In this document: positions 8,239 to 16,713 of the stretch, in pieces | Layout: each line of letters starts with the position of its first letter | How positions within the stretch are numbered: position 1 is the stretch's first letter | DNA from: Marisediminicola antarctica | Lineage (GTDB): Bacteria; Actinomycetota; Actinomycetes; Actinomycetales; Microbacteriaceae | Assembly (NCBI RefSeq): GCF_009930795.1 | Contig: NZ_CP017146.1 | Coordinates: 1-64,000, forward strand | Direction: 5' to 3' | Length of the DNA: 64,000 bases | Notes under the pieces: model-generated | What the model saw: only the letters and a program-made list of their open reading frames with translations | What the model was told of the DNA's origin: nothing | The model's database searches: none | Program-made: the position numbers and the translations under genes

Positions 8239-9522
8239 TCAGCGCCTCACGAGCGTCGCGACGGCCTCGACGTGATGGGTGTTCGGGAACAGGTCGAACG
8301 CAACCAGCCGGGACATCTCGTAGCCCTGAGCCGCGAACAGGGCGACATCGCGCGCCAATGCGACCGGGTCGCAGGCGACATAGACGATGTGGGCTGGCTC
8401 CAGCCGCACGAGTTCACTGACGACCGCCTTGCCCGCTCCGGCCCGCGGCGGGTCGAGGACCACGGTCGCGGCGCGCAGCCGGGACCGGTCGGCACCGCGG
8501 GCCTCGGTGCCGACCTGGCGAAGGTAGCGCTCGACTCTCGCGGTGACGGCGGTGGCGCCGGCCCAATCGACGAGATTCTCGGCGGCATGGTCGGTCGCCC
8601 CGGCGTCGCTCTCGACGCTCGTGATGCGCACGGCCTGTCCGAACCTGTCGCCGACCGCCGCCGCGAGCAGGCCGACCCCGCCGTAGAGGTCGAGGTTCGC
8701 GGCCCGCGCGTCGAAGAGCGACTCGTCGATCGCCTGTTGCACCGCCGTGGTCAGCGTCTGGGCCGCGTGCCGGTGTACCTGCCAGAACCCGCGCACGTCG
8801 AGACGGAAGTCACGGTCGCCGACCCGTTCGACGATGTCGTTCGACTGCTTCGCAGGACCGGATGCCGGATCGTCGACCAGCACGAACGGGTTGCCGGTGG
8901 ACGGCACGACGATGTCGATGAACTCGGCCCCCACGAACTTCTGGCCGAGCGGAGCCACCTGCCGCGCCTCGGGAACGGCAAGCGGAAGGTCGGTGACCGG
9001 GATAACCCGGTGCGACCTGGCCACGTACGGGCCGGGCGTGCCGTCCTCGCCGACATGCAGCCGCAGCCGGGTGCGCCATCCGGTGCCATCCTCATCGGCG
9101 AGAGCCTCGCCGGCCAGCGCGCCGGGCGTCTCGCCGGACGGGAGCCCCGCGACGTCGACGGTGACGTCGAGCTTCGCCATCCGCTTCATCGAATCGACGA
9201 TCACCTGTCGCTTGAGCTCGCGTTGATGCTCGAGACGGATGTGGCCGAACTCGGCGCCTCCCGCGCGCTGGCCGGGCTCCCGTTCCAGTGCGGCCGAGTC
9301 CCAGACGTGGGGGCGCCGGTGCGGCGAGGCGTCGAGCACCGCGACAGTGTCGGCCCGCCAGAACGACGACTTCGCGTCATCCGTGATCTGCGCGACAACA
9401 CGCTCGCCGGGGATCGCGTCGCTCACGAAGATCACCCGCCCCTCGTGCCTCGCAACGAAGATTCCGCCGTGTGCAACGCCTGTAATCTCGACCTCGACGC
9501 GTTCGCCCTGCATGTCACCCAT
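8239..9522 (-). CDS. TRAM-domain class I RNA uracil-C5 methyltransferase
   Basis: SAM-dependent methyltransferase of the TrmA/RlmD family, probably acting on a uridine in rRNA or tRNA. The N-terminal 60 residues form a TRAM RNA-binding domain (GVAHGGIFVARHEGRVIFV). The C-terminal Rossmann domain has LDLYGGVGLLAAA, the DPPRAG motif, the catalytic cysteine in YVACDP and the FPNTHHVE end. The cluster cysteines of E. coli RlmD are not evident, as in most actinobacterial members. 427 residues; ATG at 9522, with an alternative at 9513. Confidence 0.88.
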   Translation of the reverse strand: MGDMQGERVEVEITGVAHGGIFVARHEGRVIFVSDAIPGERVVAQITDDAKSSFWRADTVAVLDASPHRRPHVWDSAALEREPGQRAGGAEFGHIRLEHQRELKRQVIVDSMKRMAKLDVTVDVAGLPSGETPGALAGEALADEDGTGWRTRLRLHVGEDGTPGPYVARSHRVIPVTDLPLAVPEARQVAPLGQKFVGAEFIDIVVPSTGNPFVLVDDPASGPAKQSNDIVERVGDRDFRLDVRGFWQVHRHAAQTLTTAVQQAIDESLFDARAANLDLYGGVGLLAAAVGDRFGQAVRITSVESDAGATDHAAENLVDWAGATAVTARVERYLRQVGTEARGADRSRLRAATVVLDPPRAGAGKAVVSELVRLEPAHIVYVACDPVALARDVALFAAQGYEMSRLVAFDLFPNTHHVEAVATLVRR

Positions 9523-9542
9523 CCATCGAGCATAGGAGCACC

Positions 9543-10181
9543 GTGCGCCTCTATCTGGCCTCCACCTCTCCCGCCCGGCTCGCGACGCTGCGCGGCGCGG
9601 GCATCGAGCCCATCGTCGTCGGCTCGCTCGTCGACGAGGATGCGGCCGTCGCGGCCTGGGTGGCCGAGCACGGGCCCATCGGGGCCCCCGAGATGGTCGA
9701 GCTGCTCGCCCGAACCAAGGCCGAGGCCGTCGTGGGGCGCGCGATCGACGGGCAGGACATCGATGGGTTCATCCTCGGCGGGGATTCCGCGTTCGAGCTC
9801 GACGGCATCATCTACGGCAAGCCGCACCTGCCGCACGTCGCCCGTGAGCGCTGGCTGCTGCAGCGCGGGCGAACGGGACACCTGCACTCGGGGCACTGGC
9901 TGATCGACCACCGCGCCGGAGTCGCCGCCCGCGGCGCCGGTTCGGTCACGACGTCGGCGGTCACGTTCGCCTCGGACATCACCGATGACGAGATCGATGC
10001 CTACATCGCGACCGGGGAGCCGCTCGCCGTCGCCGGCGCCTTCACCATCGACAGCCTCGGTGCTCCCTTCATCACCTCGATCGAGGGCGATCCGCACGCG
10101 GTCGTCGGGCTCTCGCTCGCCGCGCTGCGTAGCCTGTTCCGCGGTTTCGAGATCAGCTGGCCAGCGCTCTGGAACCGCTGA
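9543..10181 (+). CDS. maf: Maf-like nucleotide pyrophosphatase
   Basis: House-cleaning pyrophosphatase that hydrolyses non-canonical or pyrimidine NTPs. The 212-residue protein has the family entry LASTSPARLATLRGAGI, the GGDSAFELDG segment (GxDS position) and the C-terminal GDPHAVVGLSL motif. GTG start preceded by AGGAG at four bases. It lies between the carboxylase beta/epsilon and alpha genes, an actinobacterial arrangement also seen in Mycobacterium. Confidence 0.9.
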   Translation: MRLYLASTSPARLATLRGAGIEPIVVGSLVDEDAAVAAWVAEHGPIGAPEMVELLARTKAEAVVGRAIDGQDIDGFILGGDSAFELDGIIYGKPHLPHVARERWLLQRGRTGHLHSGHWLIDHRAGVAARGAGSVTTSAVTFASDITDDEIDAYIATGEPLAVAGAFTIDSLGAPFITSIEGDPHAVVGLSLAALRSLFRGFEISWPALWNR

Positions 10182-10242
10182 ACCTCACCGTTTTGTAGAA
10201 GCTCTCGCTGCGACACGCCACTTTTTTGTGGGTCGTGGCCAA

Positions 10243-10277
10243 TTCGACGGTGCTGCCCGGCAATAGAGTTGGGCACT
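10243..10277 (+). promoter_or_regulatory. Possible promoter for a leaderless transcript
   Basis: TTCGAC (10243-10248) and TAGAGT (10264-10269) are spaced 15 bases apart, and no Shine-Dalgarno precedes the ATG at 10278. Initiation at or next to the ATG would give a leaderless mRNA, which is common in actinobacteria. This is inference from spacing only. Confidence 0.3.
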
Positions 10278-12029
10278 ATGCCCCGGATAACTAAGGTTCT
10301 GATTGCCAATCGTGGAGAGATAGCTGTCAGGGTCATCCGGGCGGCGCGCGACAGCTCCATCGCCTCGGTGGCCGTCTACGCCGACCAGGATCGCGATGCC
10401 CGTCACGTCAAGCTCGCCGACGAGGCGTACGCGCTGAACGGCGCCACCTCGGCGGAGACCTACCTCGTGATCGAGAAGCTCCTGTCGATCGCCCGCCGCT
10501 CCGGCGCCGACGCTGTGCACCCCGGCTATGGCTTCCTCGCCGAGAACGCGTCGTTCGCCCGCGCCGTCATCGACGCCGGCCTCATCTGGATCGGACCGTC
10601 GCCGGAGGCCATCGAGAAGCTCGGTGACAAGGTCTCGGCCCGCCACATCGCCGAGCGCGTCGGCGCCCCGCTCGCACCCGGCACGCTCAACCCGGTCTCC
10701 GGCGCATCCGAGGTGCTCGACTTCGTCGACCTTCACGGCCTCCCCGTCGCGATCAAGGCCGCGTTCGGCGGTGGTGGGCGCGGGCTCAAGGTGGCCCGCA
10801 CCCGCGAGGAGGTGCCTGAGCTGTTCGATTCCGCGACCCGTGAGGCCGTCGCCGCGTTCGGGCGCGGTGAGTGCTTCGTTGAGAAGTACCTCGACCAGCC
10901 ACGCCACGTCGAGACCCAGTGTCTCGCCGACGCCTTCGGCACGGTCGTCGTGGTGTCGACCCGCGACTGCTCGCTACAGCGCCGGCACCAGAAACTCGTC
11001 GAGGAGGCACCCGCGCCGTTCCTCACCGACGCACAGAACGAACTGCTCTACACCGCGTCGAAGGCCATCCTGCGCGAGGTCGGCTACGTCGGCGCCGGGA
11101 CCTGCGAGTTTCTCGTCGCGAAGGACGGCACCGTCTCGTTCCTCGAGGTCAATACGCGGCTGCAGGTCGAGCATCCGGTGTCGGAGCAGGTCACGGGCAT
11201 CGACCTGGTGCGCGAGCAGTTCCGGCTTGCCGAGGGCCACGCCATCGGCTACGGCGACCCCGTTGCGCAGGGCCACTCGATCGAGTTCCGCATCAACGGC
11301 GAGGACCCCGGTCTCAACTTCATGCCCTCCCCCGGGCCCGTGCACGTTCTGCGCTTCCCCGGCGGGCCCGGCGTGCGCGTCGACAGCGGCGTCACGACCG
11401 GCGACGTCATCAGCGGCGCGTTCGACTCGCTGCTCGCCAAGCTCATCGTCACGGGCTCCTCCCGCGCCGATGCGATCGAGCGTTCGCGCCGGGCGCTCGA
11501 CGAGTTTGAGATCGCCGGTCTGCCGACCGTGCTGCCGTTCCACCGCGCGATCGTGCGTGACCCCGCATTCACCTCCGAGCCGTTCAGCATCTACACGCGC
11601 TGGATCGAGACGGAATTCGTCAACACCATCGAACCGTGGAGTGGATCGCTCGCCGAGCAGGAGCCGACCTCCCTCCGCACGAGCGTCGTCGTCGAGGTCG
11701 ACGGCAAGCGCGTGGAGGTCGGGCTGCCGGCCCGCCTCGGTGCCGCGGGTGCCGGGCCAGCCGCGCCGTCCGCCCCGACACGCCGCCGCTCGGGTGCCGT
11801 CGTCACCGCGACGGGCGACTCGGTCAAGGCCCCGATGCAGGCGACCATCGTGAAGCTCTCGGTCGAGAACGGGGCGCACGTCGTCAAGGGCGACCTCATC
11901 CTCGTGCTCGAGGCGATGAAGATGGAGCAGCCGCTCACCGCCCACAAGGACGGCATGATCGCCAACCTCAACGCGACGGTCGGCCTCACGGTCTCGTCCG
12001 GGCACCTTCTGCTGGATATCCAGACCTGA
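10278..12029 (+). CDS. accA3: Acyl-CoA carboxylase alpha subunit (biotin carboxylase plus biotin carrier)
   Basis: Carboxylates its own biotin with ATP and bicarbonate, then delivers the carboxyl group to the beta subunit. 583 residues: biotin carboxylase N-domain ([18 protein letters not shown]), ATP-grasp with the glycine loop [13 protein letters not shown] and [12 protein letters not shown], then a C-terminal biotinyl domain with EAMKMEQPL, whose Lys is the biotin site. The ATG at 10278 (MPRITKV) is chosen over a TTG nine bases earlier. BirA at 1908 is the expected modifying enzyme. Confidence 0.96.
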   Translation: MPRITKVLIANRGEIAVRVIRAARDSSIASVAVYADQDRDARHVKLADEAYALNGATSAETYLVIEKLLSIARRSGADAVHPGYGFLAENASFARAVIDAGLIWIGPSPEAIEKLGDKVSARHIAERVGAPLAPGTLNPVSGASEVLDFVDLHGLPVAIKAAFGGGGRGLKVARTREEVPELFDSATREAVAAFGRGECFVEKYLDQPRHVETQCLADAFGTVVVVSTRDCSLQRRHQKLVEEAPAPFLTDAQNELLYTASKAILREVGYVGAGTCEFLVAKDGTVSFLEVNTRLQVEHPVSEQVTGIDLVREQFRLAEGHAIGYGDPVAQGHSIEFRINGEDPGLNFMPSPGPVHVLRFPGGPGVRVDSGVTTGDVISGAFDSLLAKLIVTGSSRADAIERSRRALDEFEIAGLPTVLPFHRAIVRDPAFTSEPFSIYTRWIETEFVNTIEPWSGSLAEQEPTSLRTSVVVEVDGKRVEVGLPARLGAAGAGPAAPSAPTRRRSGAVVTATGDSVKAPMQATIVKLSVENGAHVVKGDLILVLEAMKMEQPLTAHKDGMIANLNATVGLTVSSGHLLLDIQT

Positions 12030-12041
12030 CCAGCTCTGGGC

Positions 12042-12300
12042 TGTCATTATTCAGGAGTTTGGGCTGGTGCCAGGCTCTCCCGGCTGTCGTTATTCAGGAG
12101 ATTGGGCTGGTGCCAGGCTCTCCCGGCTGTCGTTATTCAGGAGATTGGGCTGAGTTGTGGCGGGAATCGCTGCAATCGGGGACGGATGCTGGGGAAAACG
12201 GCATCCGCCGCTCGAATGCTCCTGAATTCTGAATCTCGCCGCCTTCGGTGAGTCCTGAATCTTGACGACGGCCGACCGGCTGAACTCCTGAATGATGAAA
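12042..12300. repeat. Island A repeat cluster, left side
   Basis: Six copies of a short motif, consensus TTTCATCATTCAGGAGT. Three forward copies have cores starting at 12044, 12087 and 12130, inside an exact 43-bp tandem unit (starts 12042, 12085, 12128). Three reverse copies lie at 12219-12234, 12251-12266 and 12284-12300. The cluster begins 13 bases after the carboxylase stop and ends 53 bases before the stop of the DUF559 gene. There is no gene in 12030-12352. Variants differ at two central bases (GAATGATGAA versus GAATTCTGAA). Confidence 0.9.
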
Positions 12301-12352
12301 GCTGGCGGTCGGGCAACGCCCGAGGCGGAGCAGCGCCCGAGGCGGAACGCCG

Positions 12353-13252
12353 CTACGCGGCGTCCGAGAACTGGGCCATCGCCCCACGAACCATGCGCAC
12401 GCACCACGGCCAGTCAGTCCTGATCCGCGTCGTGCTCAGCTGCACTCGCGCGTAGCCCAAGGCTGCGAGCTCAGCCCCGCGTCGGCGATCCTCCTCGACC
12501 GCCTGCGGGGTGTCGTGATGCTCGCGGCCGTCGATCTCCACGACCACTCTCGTGCCGGCGATCCGGCCATCCACTCTCCCGACGCCCGGAAGATGGACTT
12601 GCTGGATCAGGACGATACCGATCGCCGCCAACCGCTGTCGCACAATCGATTCATATCCTGAATCGCTCCCGGGGCGACACTCGTCGACGACCTGCCGGTG
12701 CGCGATTGTCGCCTCCGAGAAGGCCTCGACGAGCGCCTCTCTCGGGACGAGTGCCAGCGCCGAGTCCAAGCAGGCGACCGCCGTCTCCCTGTCGCTCCAG
12801 GCGACAACCTGTCTGAGGCAGGCGAACAGCGAGACCCGCCAGCATTCTGGCCCGAGCTCGGGTACGGCACCGCCTTTGAGCCAGTGCAGCACAATCCGCC
12901 GCCGGGAAGTATCCGGAGTGAGTTCGACCGGACGTCGCCTGAAGCTCGGAGGCAGGTTGGTGCGAAGTCGCGCCGAATTGGCCCCGACCGAAATATGCAG
13001 CCGCGTGTCAAATCCTGCCCAGAGGCCGTAGCTCCTCGCGGCGGAGGTGCCAGCGAGGAGTCCGCCGACTCGGGCCGCCGCGAGAGCGTCGAAGCTCGCA
13101 TCAGCCGTGGCGTGACGGGCCTGGCGGACGCGTCGCACCTCCCCTCGCTTGACCGCGATCGTCAGGTCGAATCCGCTGAGACCGGCCTCGATAAGTTGCT
13201 GCCGGGTCGCAATGCCGCCGAACGCGGCCACCGTTGTCTGGACCGATTGCAT
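12353..13252 (-). CDS. AbiEi-like/DUF559 nuclease-like protein A
   Basis: 299 residues from the ATG at 13252. The N-terminal domain (about 1-45: VAAFGGIATRQQLIEAGLSG, then KRGEVRRVRQ) is the winged-helix segment annotated elsewhere as AbiEi-type antitoxin. The C-terminal domain (about 215-295) is DUF559, a Vsr/PD-(D/E)XK-like fold: RVVVEIDGREHHDT, a downstream DRRRGAELAALGY and a C-terminal helix. No toxin gene is adjacent, so an antitoxin role is doubtful. No Shine-Dalgarno precedes 13252; ATGs at 13282 and 13303 are alternatives. The gene is bracketed on both sides by the TTTCATCATTCAGGAGT repeat family. Substrate unknown. Confidence 0.75.
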   Translation of the reverse strand: MQSVQTTVAAFGGIATRQQLIEAGLSGFDLTIAVKRGEVRRVRQARHATADASFDALAAARVGGLLAGTSAARSYGLWAGFDTRLHISVGANSARLRTNLPPSFRRRPVELTPDTSRRRIVLHWLKGGAVPELGPECWRVSLFACLRQVVAWSDRETAVACLDSALALVPREALVEAFSEATIAHRQVVDECRPGSDSGYESIVRQRLAAIGIVLIQQVHLPGVGRVDGRIAGTRVVVEIDGREHHDTPQAVEEDRRRGAELAALGYARVQLSTTRIRTDWPWCVRMVRGAMAQFSDAA

Positions 13253-13370
13253 GGGGGGAAGCGTGGGCCGCCAGACGTGCATGCGGCTCGTGATCCGGGA
13301 CATTTGTCGAACCGGATGCTGCGCTGCCGCTGGGGAGGACAGCATCCGCTCACGCGTTCGCCGGCTGCTC

Positions 13371-13640
13371 TCATCATTCAGGAGTGACGGCCCGAGGCGG
13401 CTTTCATCATTCAGGGGTTAGGGCTGGTGCCGGTCACTGGCGGCTTTCATCACTCAGGAGGCCTCGTACCCGCCCATCCGAAATCAGGCACTCCTTCGCA
13501 AATCCGCGCCGCAATCCGTCATCAATCTCACGAAAAGTGGGCCGTGGACATCCAGTGATCCTGAATTCTGAAACGGCCACCCAGCCCAGTCTCCTGAATT
13601 CTGAAAGGGCCACCCAGCCCAAACTCCTGACACGTGAATA
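13371..13640. repeat. Island A repeat cluster, right side
   Basis: Six more copies of the island-A motif: forward at 13371-13385, 13402-13417 and 13445-13460; reverse at 13557-13573, 13590-13606 and a diverged copy at 13623-13640. The reverse copies recur in a 33-bp tandem unit containing GGCCACCCAGCCC. On both sides of the DUF559 gene, forward copies and CAGCCC/GGGCTG flanks recur. Apart from the repeats, nothing coding was seen between 13253 and 13647. Confidence 0.88.
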
Positions 13641-15016
13641 CCGGTTTTTAGGCTGCGGTGGGGGTGAGGGTCACCTGGTATCCGAGGGTGCGGAGCTGGT
13701 TGATGGCGTTGGATTTTGTTCGGTCGGGGTGGCGGTTGGAGTAGTAGTTCGGTCCGAGTTCGGTGAAGGCTTCCCCGGTGGTGCCCATCTTCCAGACGGC
13801 GACAAGGATGCTGTGCTCGAGGGCGACGATCGCCTTGATGCTGCCGCGCCGAGCGGCGATCCGTCGGTATTTCACGGCGAGGTGCGTGTTCTTCTGTCGG
13901 GTGATGACCAGGGCGGAGATCCCGAGGGCGGCCTTCAGGTGCGCATTACCGGGGCGCGTTTTGGTCGATTTCACTCGTCCCGCGGACTCGTTCGATCCCG
14001 GACAGACCCCGGCCCAGGACGCAAGATGTCCGGGGCTGGGGAAAATATGCATGTTCCCGCCGGTCTCGGCGATGATCACGTCCGCAACACGAACAGAGAC
14101 CCCCGGAATGGTGGTGAGGGTCTCTCGAAAGACCCGAAAGGGTTCCATCACCACCTCGATTCGGGCGGTGATCTCATCGATCAGGGTCGCACTGTGATCG
14201 AGTTGGGTGAGGTGCAGGTTCACCATGAACGCGTGGTGGTCCCTAAACCGTCCGGTGAGGGCTTCGACCAGTTCCGGGATCTTCGCCCGCAGCCGGCCCT
14301 TGGCCAGAGCGGCAAGTTTCACGGGGTCGCGTTCCCCGGCGACCAGGGCATCGAGGATGCTGCGCGCCGAGACCCCGTTCAGCTGGGACACCACCGAGGA
14401 CAGCTTGATCCCGGCGTCCTCGAGGATCTTCTCGATCCGCTGGATATGCCGGCTGCGCTCCTGCACGATCGTGGCCCGGGTCCGGGTCAGATCCCGCAAC
14501 TCCCGGATCGGTTCCGGTGGCACGAACGAGGCCCGCACCAGTCCGTGAGCGGCCAGTTGGGCCAGCCAGCCCGCGTCCGAGACATCCGTTTTCCGGCCCG
14601 GGAAATTACGCACATCCCGCGCGTTGACAAGCGTCACCGGCAGCACCGATTCCAACAGATAGTAGAACGGCTTCCAATAATCACCGGTCGCCTCCATCAC
14701 AACCGTTGTCACCCGGTTCGCGAGGAGATGCTCCCGCAACTCCAGCACCTGCGACGTTGTTGCACCCCAGGTAGTAACTTTCTGCTCGAACGTCCCGGGC
14801 CGTTTCCCAGGCACTCGAACACAGACCTTCACGTCCCGCTTGGAGATATCCATCCCCGCAGCACGCTCATGGACCACGTCCATCATTTTCCTCCTCATCC
14901 CATATATTGACGGGCCCACCACGGAAGAGGTTAGGAAAAATCAGAAATCTGACACACGTGCTCGGAGCAACAATCCACAGTTCTCGTAAGAAAACCCCTC
15001 CTGCCACGCTGAATAA
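13624..15016 (-). mobile_element. IS110-family insertion sequence, boundaries provisional
   Basis: One transposase gene flanked by near-identical direct repeats: CTCCTGACACGTGAATA at 13624-13640 and CTCCTGCCACGCTGAATA at 14998-15015. Counting one copy, the unit is about 1.37 kb, normal for IS110. There are no terminal inverted repeats, as expected for this family. The flanking repeats resemble degenerate island-A motifs, so the element probably sits in that repeat cluster. Ends are inferred, not proven. Confidence 0.6.
13648..14883 (-). CDS. IS110-family transposase
   Basis: RuvC-like DEDD recombinase of 411 residues. The N-terminal RuvC-type domain has AAGMDISKRDVKVCV, VVMEATGDYWKP and DVSDAGWLAQL, giving the DED set. 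The C-terminal Transposase_20 domain carries LTTIPGVSVRVADVIIAE and FPSPGHLASWAGVCPG with the conserved serine region. The ATG at 14883 follows AGGAGG by six bases; the adjacent ATG at 14886 is the alternative. It looks intact and may be active. Family members use a bridge/seek RNA encoded in the element's non-coding end. Confidence 0.93.
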   Translation of the reverse strand: MDVVHERAAGMDISKRDVKVCVRVPGKRPGTFEQKVTTWGATTSQVLELREHLLANRVTTVVMEATGDYWKPFYYLLESVLPVTLVNARDVRNFPGRKTDVSDAGWLAQLAAHGLVRASFVPPEPIRELRDLTRTRATIVQERSRHIQRIEKILEDAGIKLSSVVSQLNGVSARSILDALVAGERDPVKLAALAKGRLRAKIPELVEALTGRFRDHHAFMVNLHLTQLDHSATLIDEITARIEVVMEPFRVFRETLTTIPGVSVRVADVIIAETGGNMHIFPSPGHLASWAGVCPGSNESAGRVKSTKTRPGNAHLKAALGISALVITRQKNTHLAVKYRRIAARRGSIKAIVALEHSILVAVWKMGTTGEAFTELGPNYYSNRHPDRTKSNAINQLRTLGYQVTLTPTAA

Positions 15017-15185
15017 CAAGCTCTCAGCATCAAGGAAAAACCGGCATCCCCGTGGCGAGCACCTCCATCATCCGTCCGAGCACGACGCCGCGCCAGACCC
15101 GCAACGCGACCCAACCCGAAATTCAGCAACCACCACGGAGGGGCAACGCCCCTGAGACGCTGAATAATGACAGCGCCGAAGCCGC
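14884..15185. other. Non-coding flank of the IS110 gene and island-A edge
   Basis: About 300 bases without a gene. 14884-14997 lies upstream of the transposase and contains the palindrome TCAGAAATCTGA (14941-14952); because only about 8-24 bases lie on the other side of the transposase gene, a bridge RNA would have to be encoded here or just beyond. 15151-15170 carries an island-A variant, CCTGAGACGCTGAATAATGA. No other feature was recognised. Confidence 0.5.
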
Positions 15186-16622
15186 TTACGCGACGATGTG
15201 CATCGCCCGCGCGGCATCCGTGATGCTGCCCGACAGCGACGGGTACACCGCGAAGGCCTGCGCGATCTGGTCGACGGTCAGGCGGTGCTCGATCGCGATC
15301 GCGATCGGCAGGATGAGCTCCGACGCGTGCGGCGCGACGATGACGCCGCCAATCACGGTGCCCGACCCGGTGCGGGCGAAGAGCTTCACGAAGCCCTCCT
15401 TGATGCCCTGCATCTTCGCACGCGGGTTCGAGGCGAGCGGCAGCTTGTAGATGTCGCCCTGGGCGAGGCCGTCCTCGATCTGCTTCTGCGTCCAGCCGAC
15501 GGTCGCGATCTCGGGCTGCGTGAAGATGTTCGAGGTCACGTTGCGCAGCTCGGTCGGGTTCACGGCGTCCCCCATCGCGTGGTAAACCGCCGTGCGGCCC
15601 TGCATCGAGGCCACAGAGGCGAGCGGCAGGAAGTTGGAGCAGTCGCCGGCCGCGTAGATGCTCGGCACCGAGGTGCGCGCCACCCGGTTGACCCGAATAT
15701 GGCCGGACTCGGTGAGCTGGATGCCGGCCTCTTCGAGTCCGATACCGGCGGTGTTCGGGATCGAGCCGACCGCGAGCAGGCAGTGAGTACCCTCGACCGT
15801 GCGGCCGTCGGAGAGCGTCGCGACGACACCCTCCTTGGTGCGCTTGACCGACTCGGCGCGCGACTTCGCGAGCACCGTCATGCCGTTGCGCTTGAACACG
15901 TCCTCGATGACGCGCGCGGCATCGGCATCCTCGCCCGGGAGCACCTGGTCGCGGCTCGAGATGAGCGTGACCTTCGAGCCGAGCGCGGTGTAGGCCGAGG
16001 CGAACTCGGCCCCTGTCACACCCGAGCCGACAACGATGAGGTGCTCGGGGATCGCCTTCAGTGTGTAGAGCTGGGTCCAGGTGAAGATGCGCTCACCGTC
16101 GGGCTGCGCCGTGGGAAGGATGCGCGGGCTCGCGCCGACCGAGACGATCACGGTGTCGGCGTTGACCTCGTCGAAGTCCGTCGCGCCTTTGCCACGTCCG
16201 GTGGCGACGATCAGCCGCTGCGGCCCGTCGAGCCGGCCGTCGCCCTGCACGACGCGCACGCCTGCCTTGATCAAGCCGGACTTCATGTCCTCCGACTGCT
16301 GGCGGGCCAGTCGAAGCAGTCGAGTGTTGACCGCGGAGAGGTTGACCGCGACCTCGGGGCGCACGGGCCGCCCGGAGTCGCCGCGGGTGAAGAACTGCAC
16401 GCCCAGATCGGTGGCCTCGCCGATGGAGTTGGATGCCTCGGCGGTGGCAATGAGTGTCTTCGACGGCACCACATCGGTGAGCACGGCTGAGCCGCCAACC
16501 CCGATTCGTTCGACGAGAGTGACGTCGGCCCCAAGTTGGGCGCCGGCGAGAGCGGCCTCGTATCCGCCCGGGCCTCCCCCGAGGATGGCAATGCGGTGCT
16601 TTCGCTCGAACTCATAGGACAT
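15186..16622 (-). CDS. lpdA: NAD(P)H-quinone dehydrogenase, LpdA type
   Basis: Flavoprotein of the dihydrolipoamide-dehydrogenase superfamily, 478 residues. FAD motif AILGGGPGGYEAALA, NAD(P) motif LIVVGSGVTGAEFASAYTALG and the second FAD motif YAAGDCSNFLPLAS are present. The usual redox pair CxxxxC is replaced in GVGGSAVLTDVVPSKTL by residues lacking both cysteines, so it cannot be a true dihydrolipoamide dehydrogenase. This matches the M. tuberculosis LpdA (Rv3303c) quinone-reductase type. ATG at 16622 (MSYEFERK). It is divergent from the GH81 gene. Confidence 0.88.
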   Translation of the reverse strand: MSYEFERKHRIAILGGGPGGYEAALAGAQLGADVTLVERIGVGGSAVLTDVVPSKTLIATAEASNSIGEATDLGVQFFTRGDSGRPVRPEVAVNLSAVNTRLLRLARQQSEDMKSGLIKAGVRVVQGDGRLDGPQRLIVATGRGKGATDFDEVNADTVIVSVGASPRILPTAQPDGERIFTWTQLYTLKAIPEHLIVVGSGVTGAEFASAYTALGSKVTLISSRDQVLPGEDADAARVIEDVFKRNGMTVLAKSRAESVKRTKEGVVATLSDGRTVEGTHCLLAVGSIPNTAGIGLEEAGIQLTESGHIRVNRVARTSVPSIYAAGDCSNFLPLASVASMQGRTAVYHAMGDAVNPTELRNVTSNIFTQPEIATVGWTQKQIEDGLAQGDIYKLPLASNPRAKMQGIKEGFVKLFARTGSGTVIGGVIVAPHASELILPIAIAIEHRLTVDQIAQAFAVYPSLSGSITDAARAMHIVA

Positions 16623-16713
16623 GGCCCCATTCTCGCCTACCGCCGCGAACCTCCCAAACGAACTGTGCCTTACGCTGCTCGCAGGGGAACAACGAATTGT
16701 CGGGGGACAACAC

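Noticed and set aside
12353-13345. AbiEi antitoxin of a type IV toxin-antitoxin pair
   Set aside because: The N-terminal domain resembles AbiEi, but no AbiEii nucleotidyltransferase toxin lies beside it and the C-terminus is a DUF559 nuclease fold.
15186-16622. Dihydrolipoamide dehydrogenase of a 2-oxoacid complex
   Set aside because: The redox CxxxxC pair is missing; the LpdA quinone-reductase type fits better.
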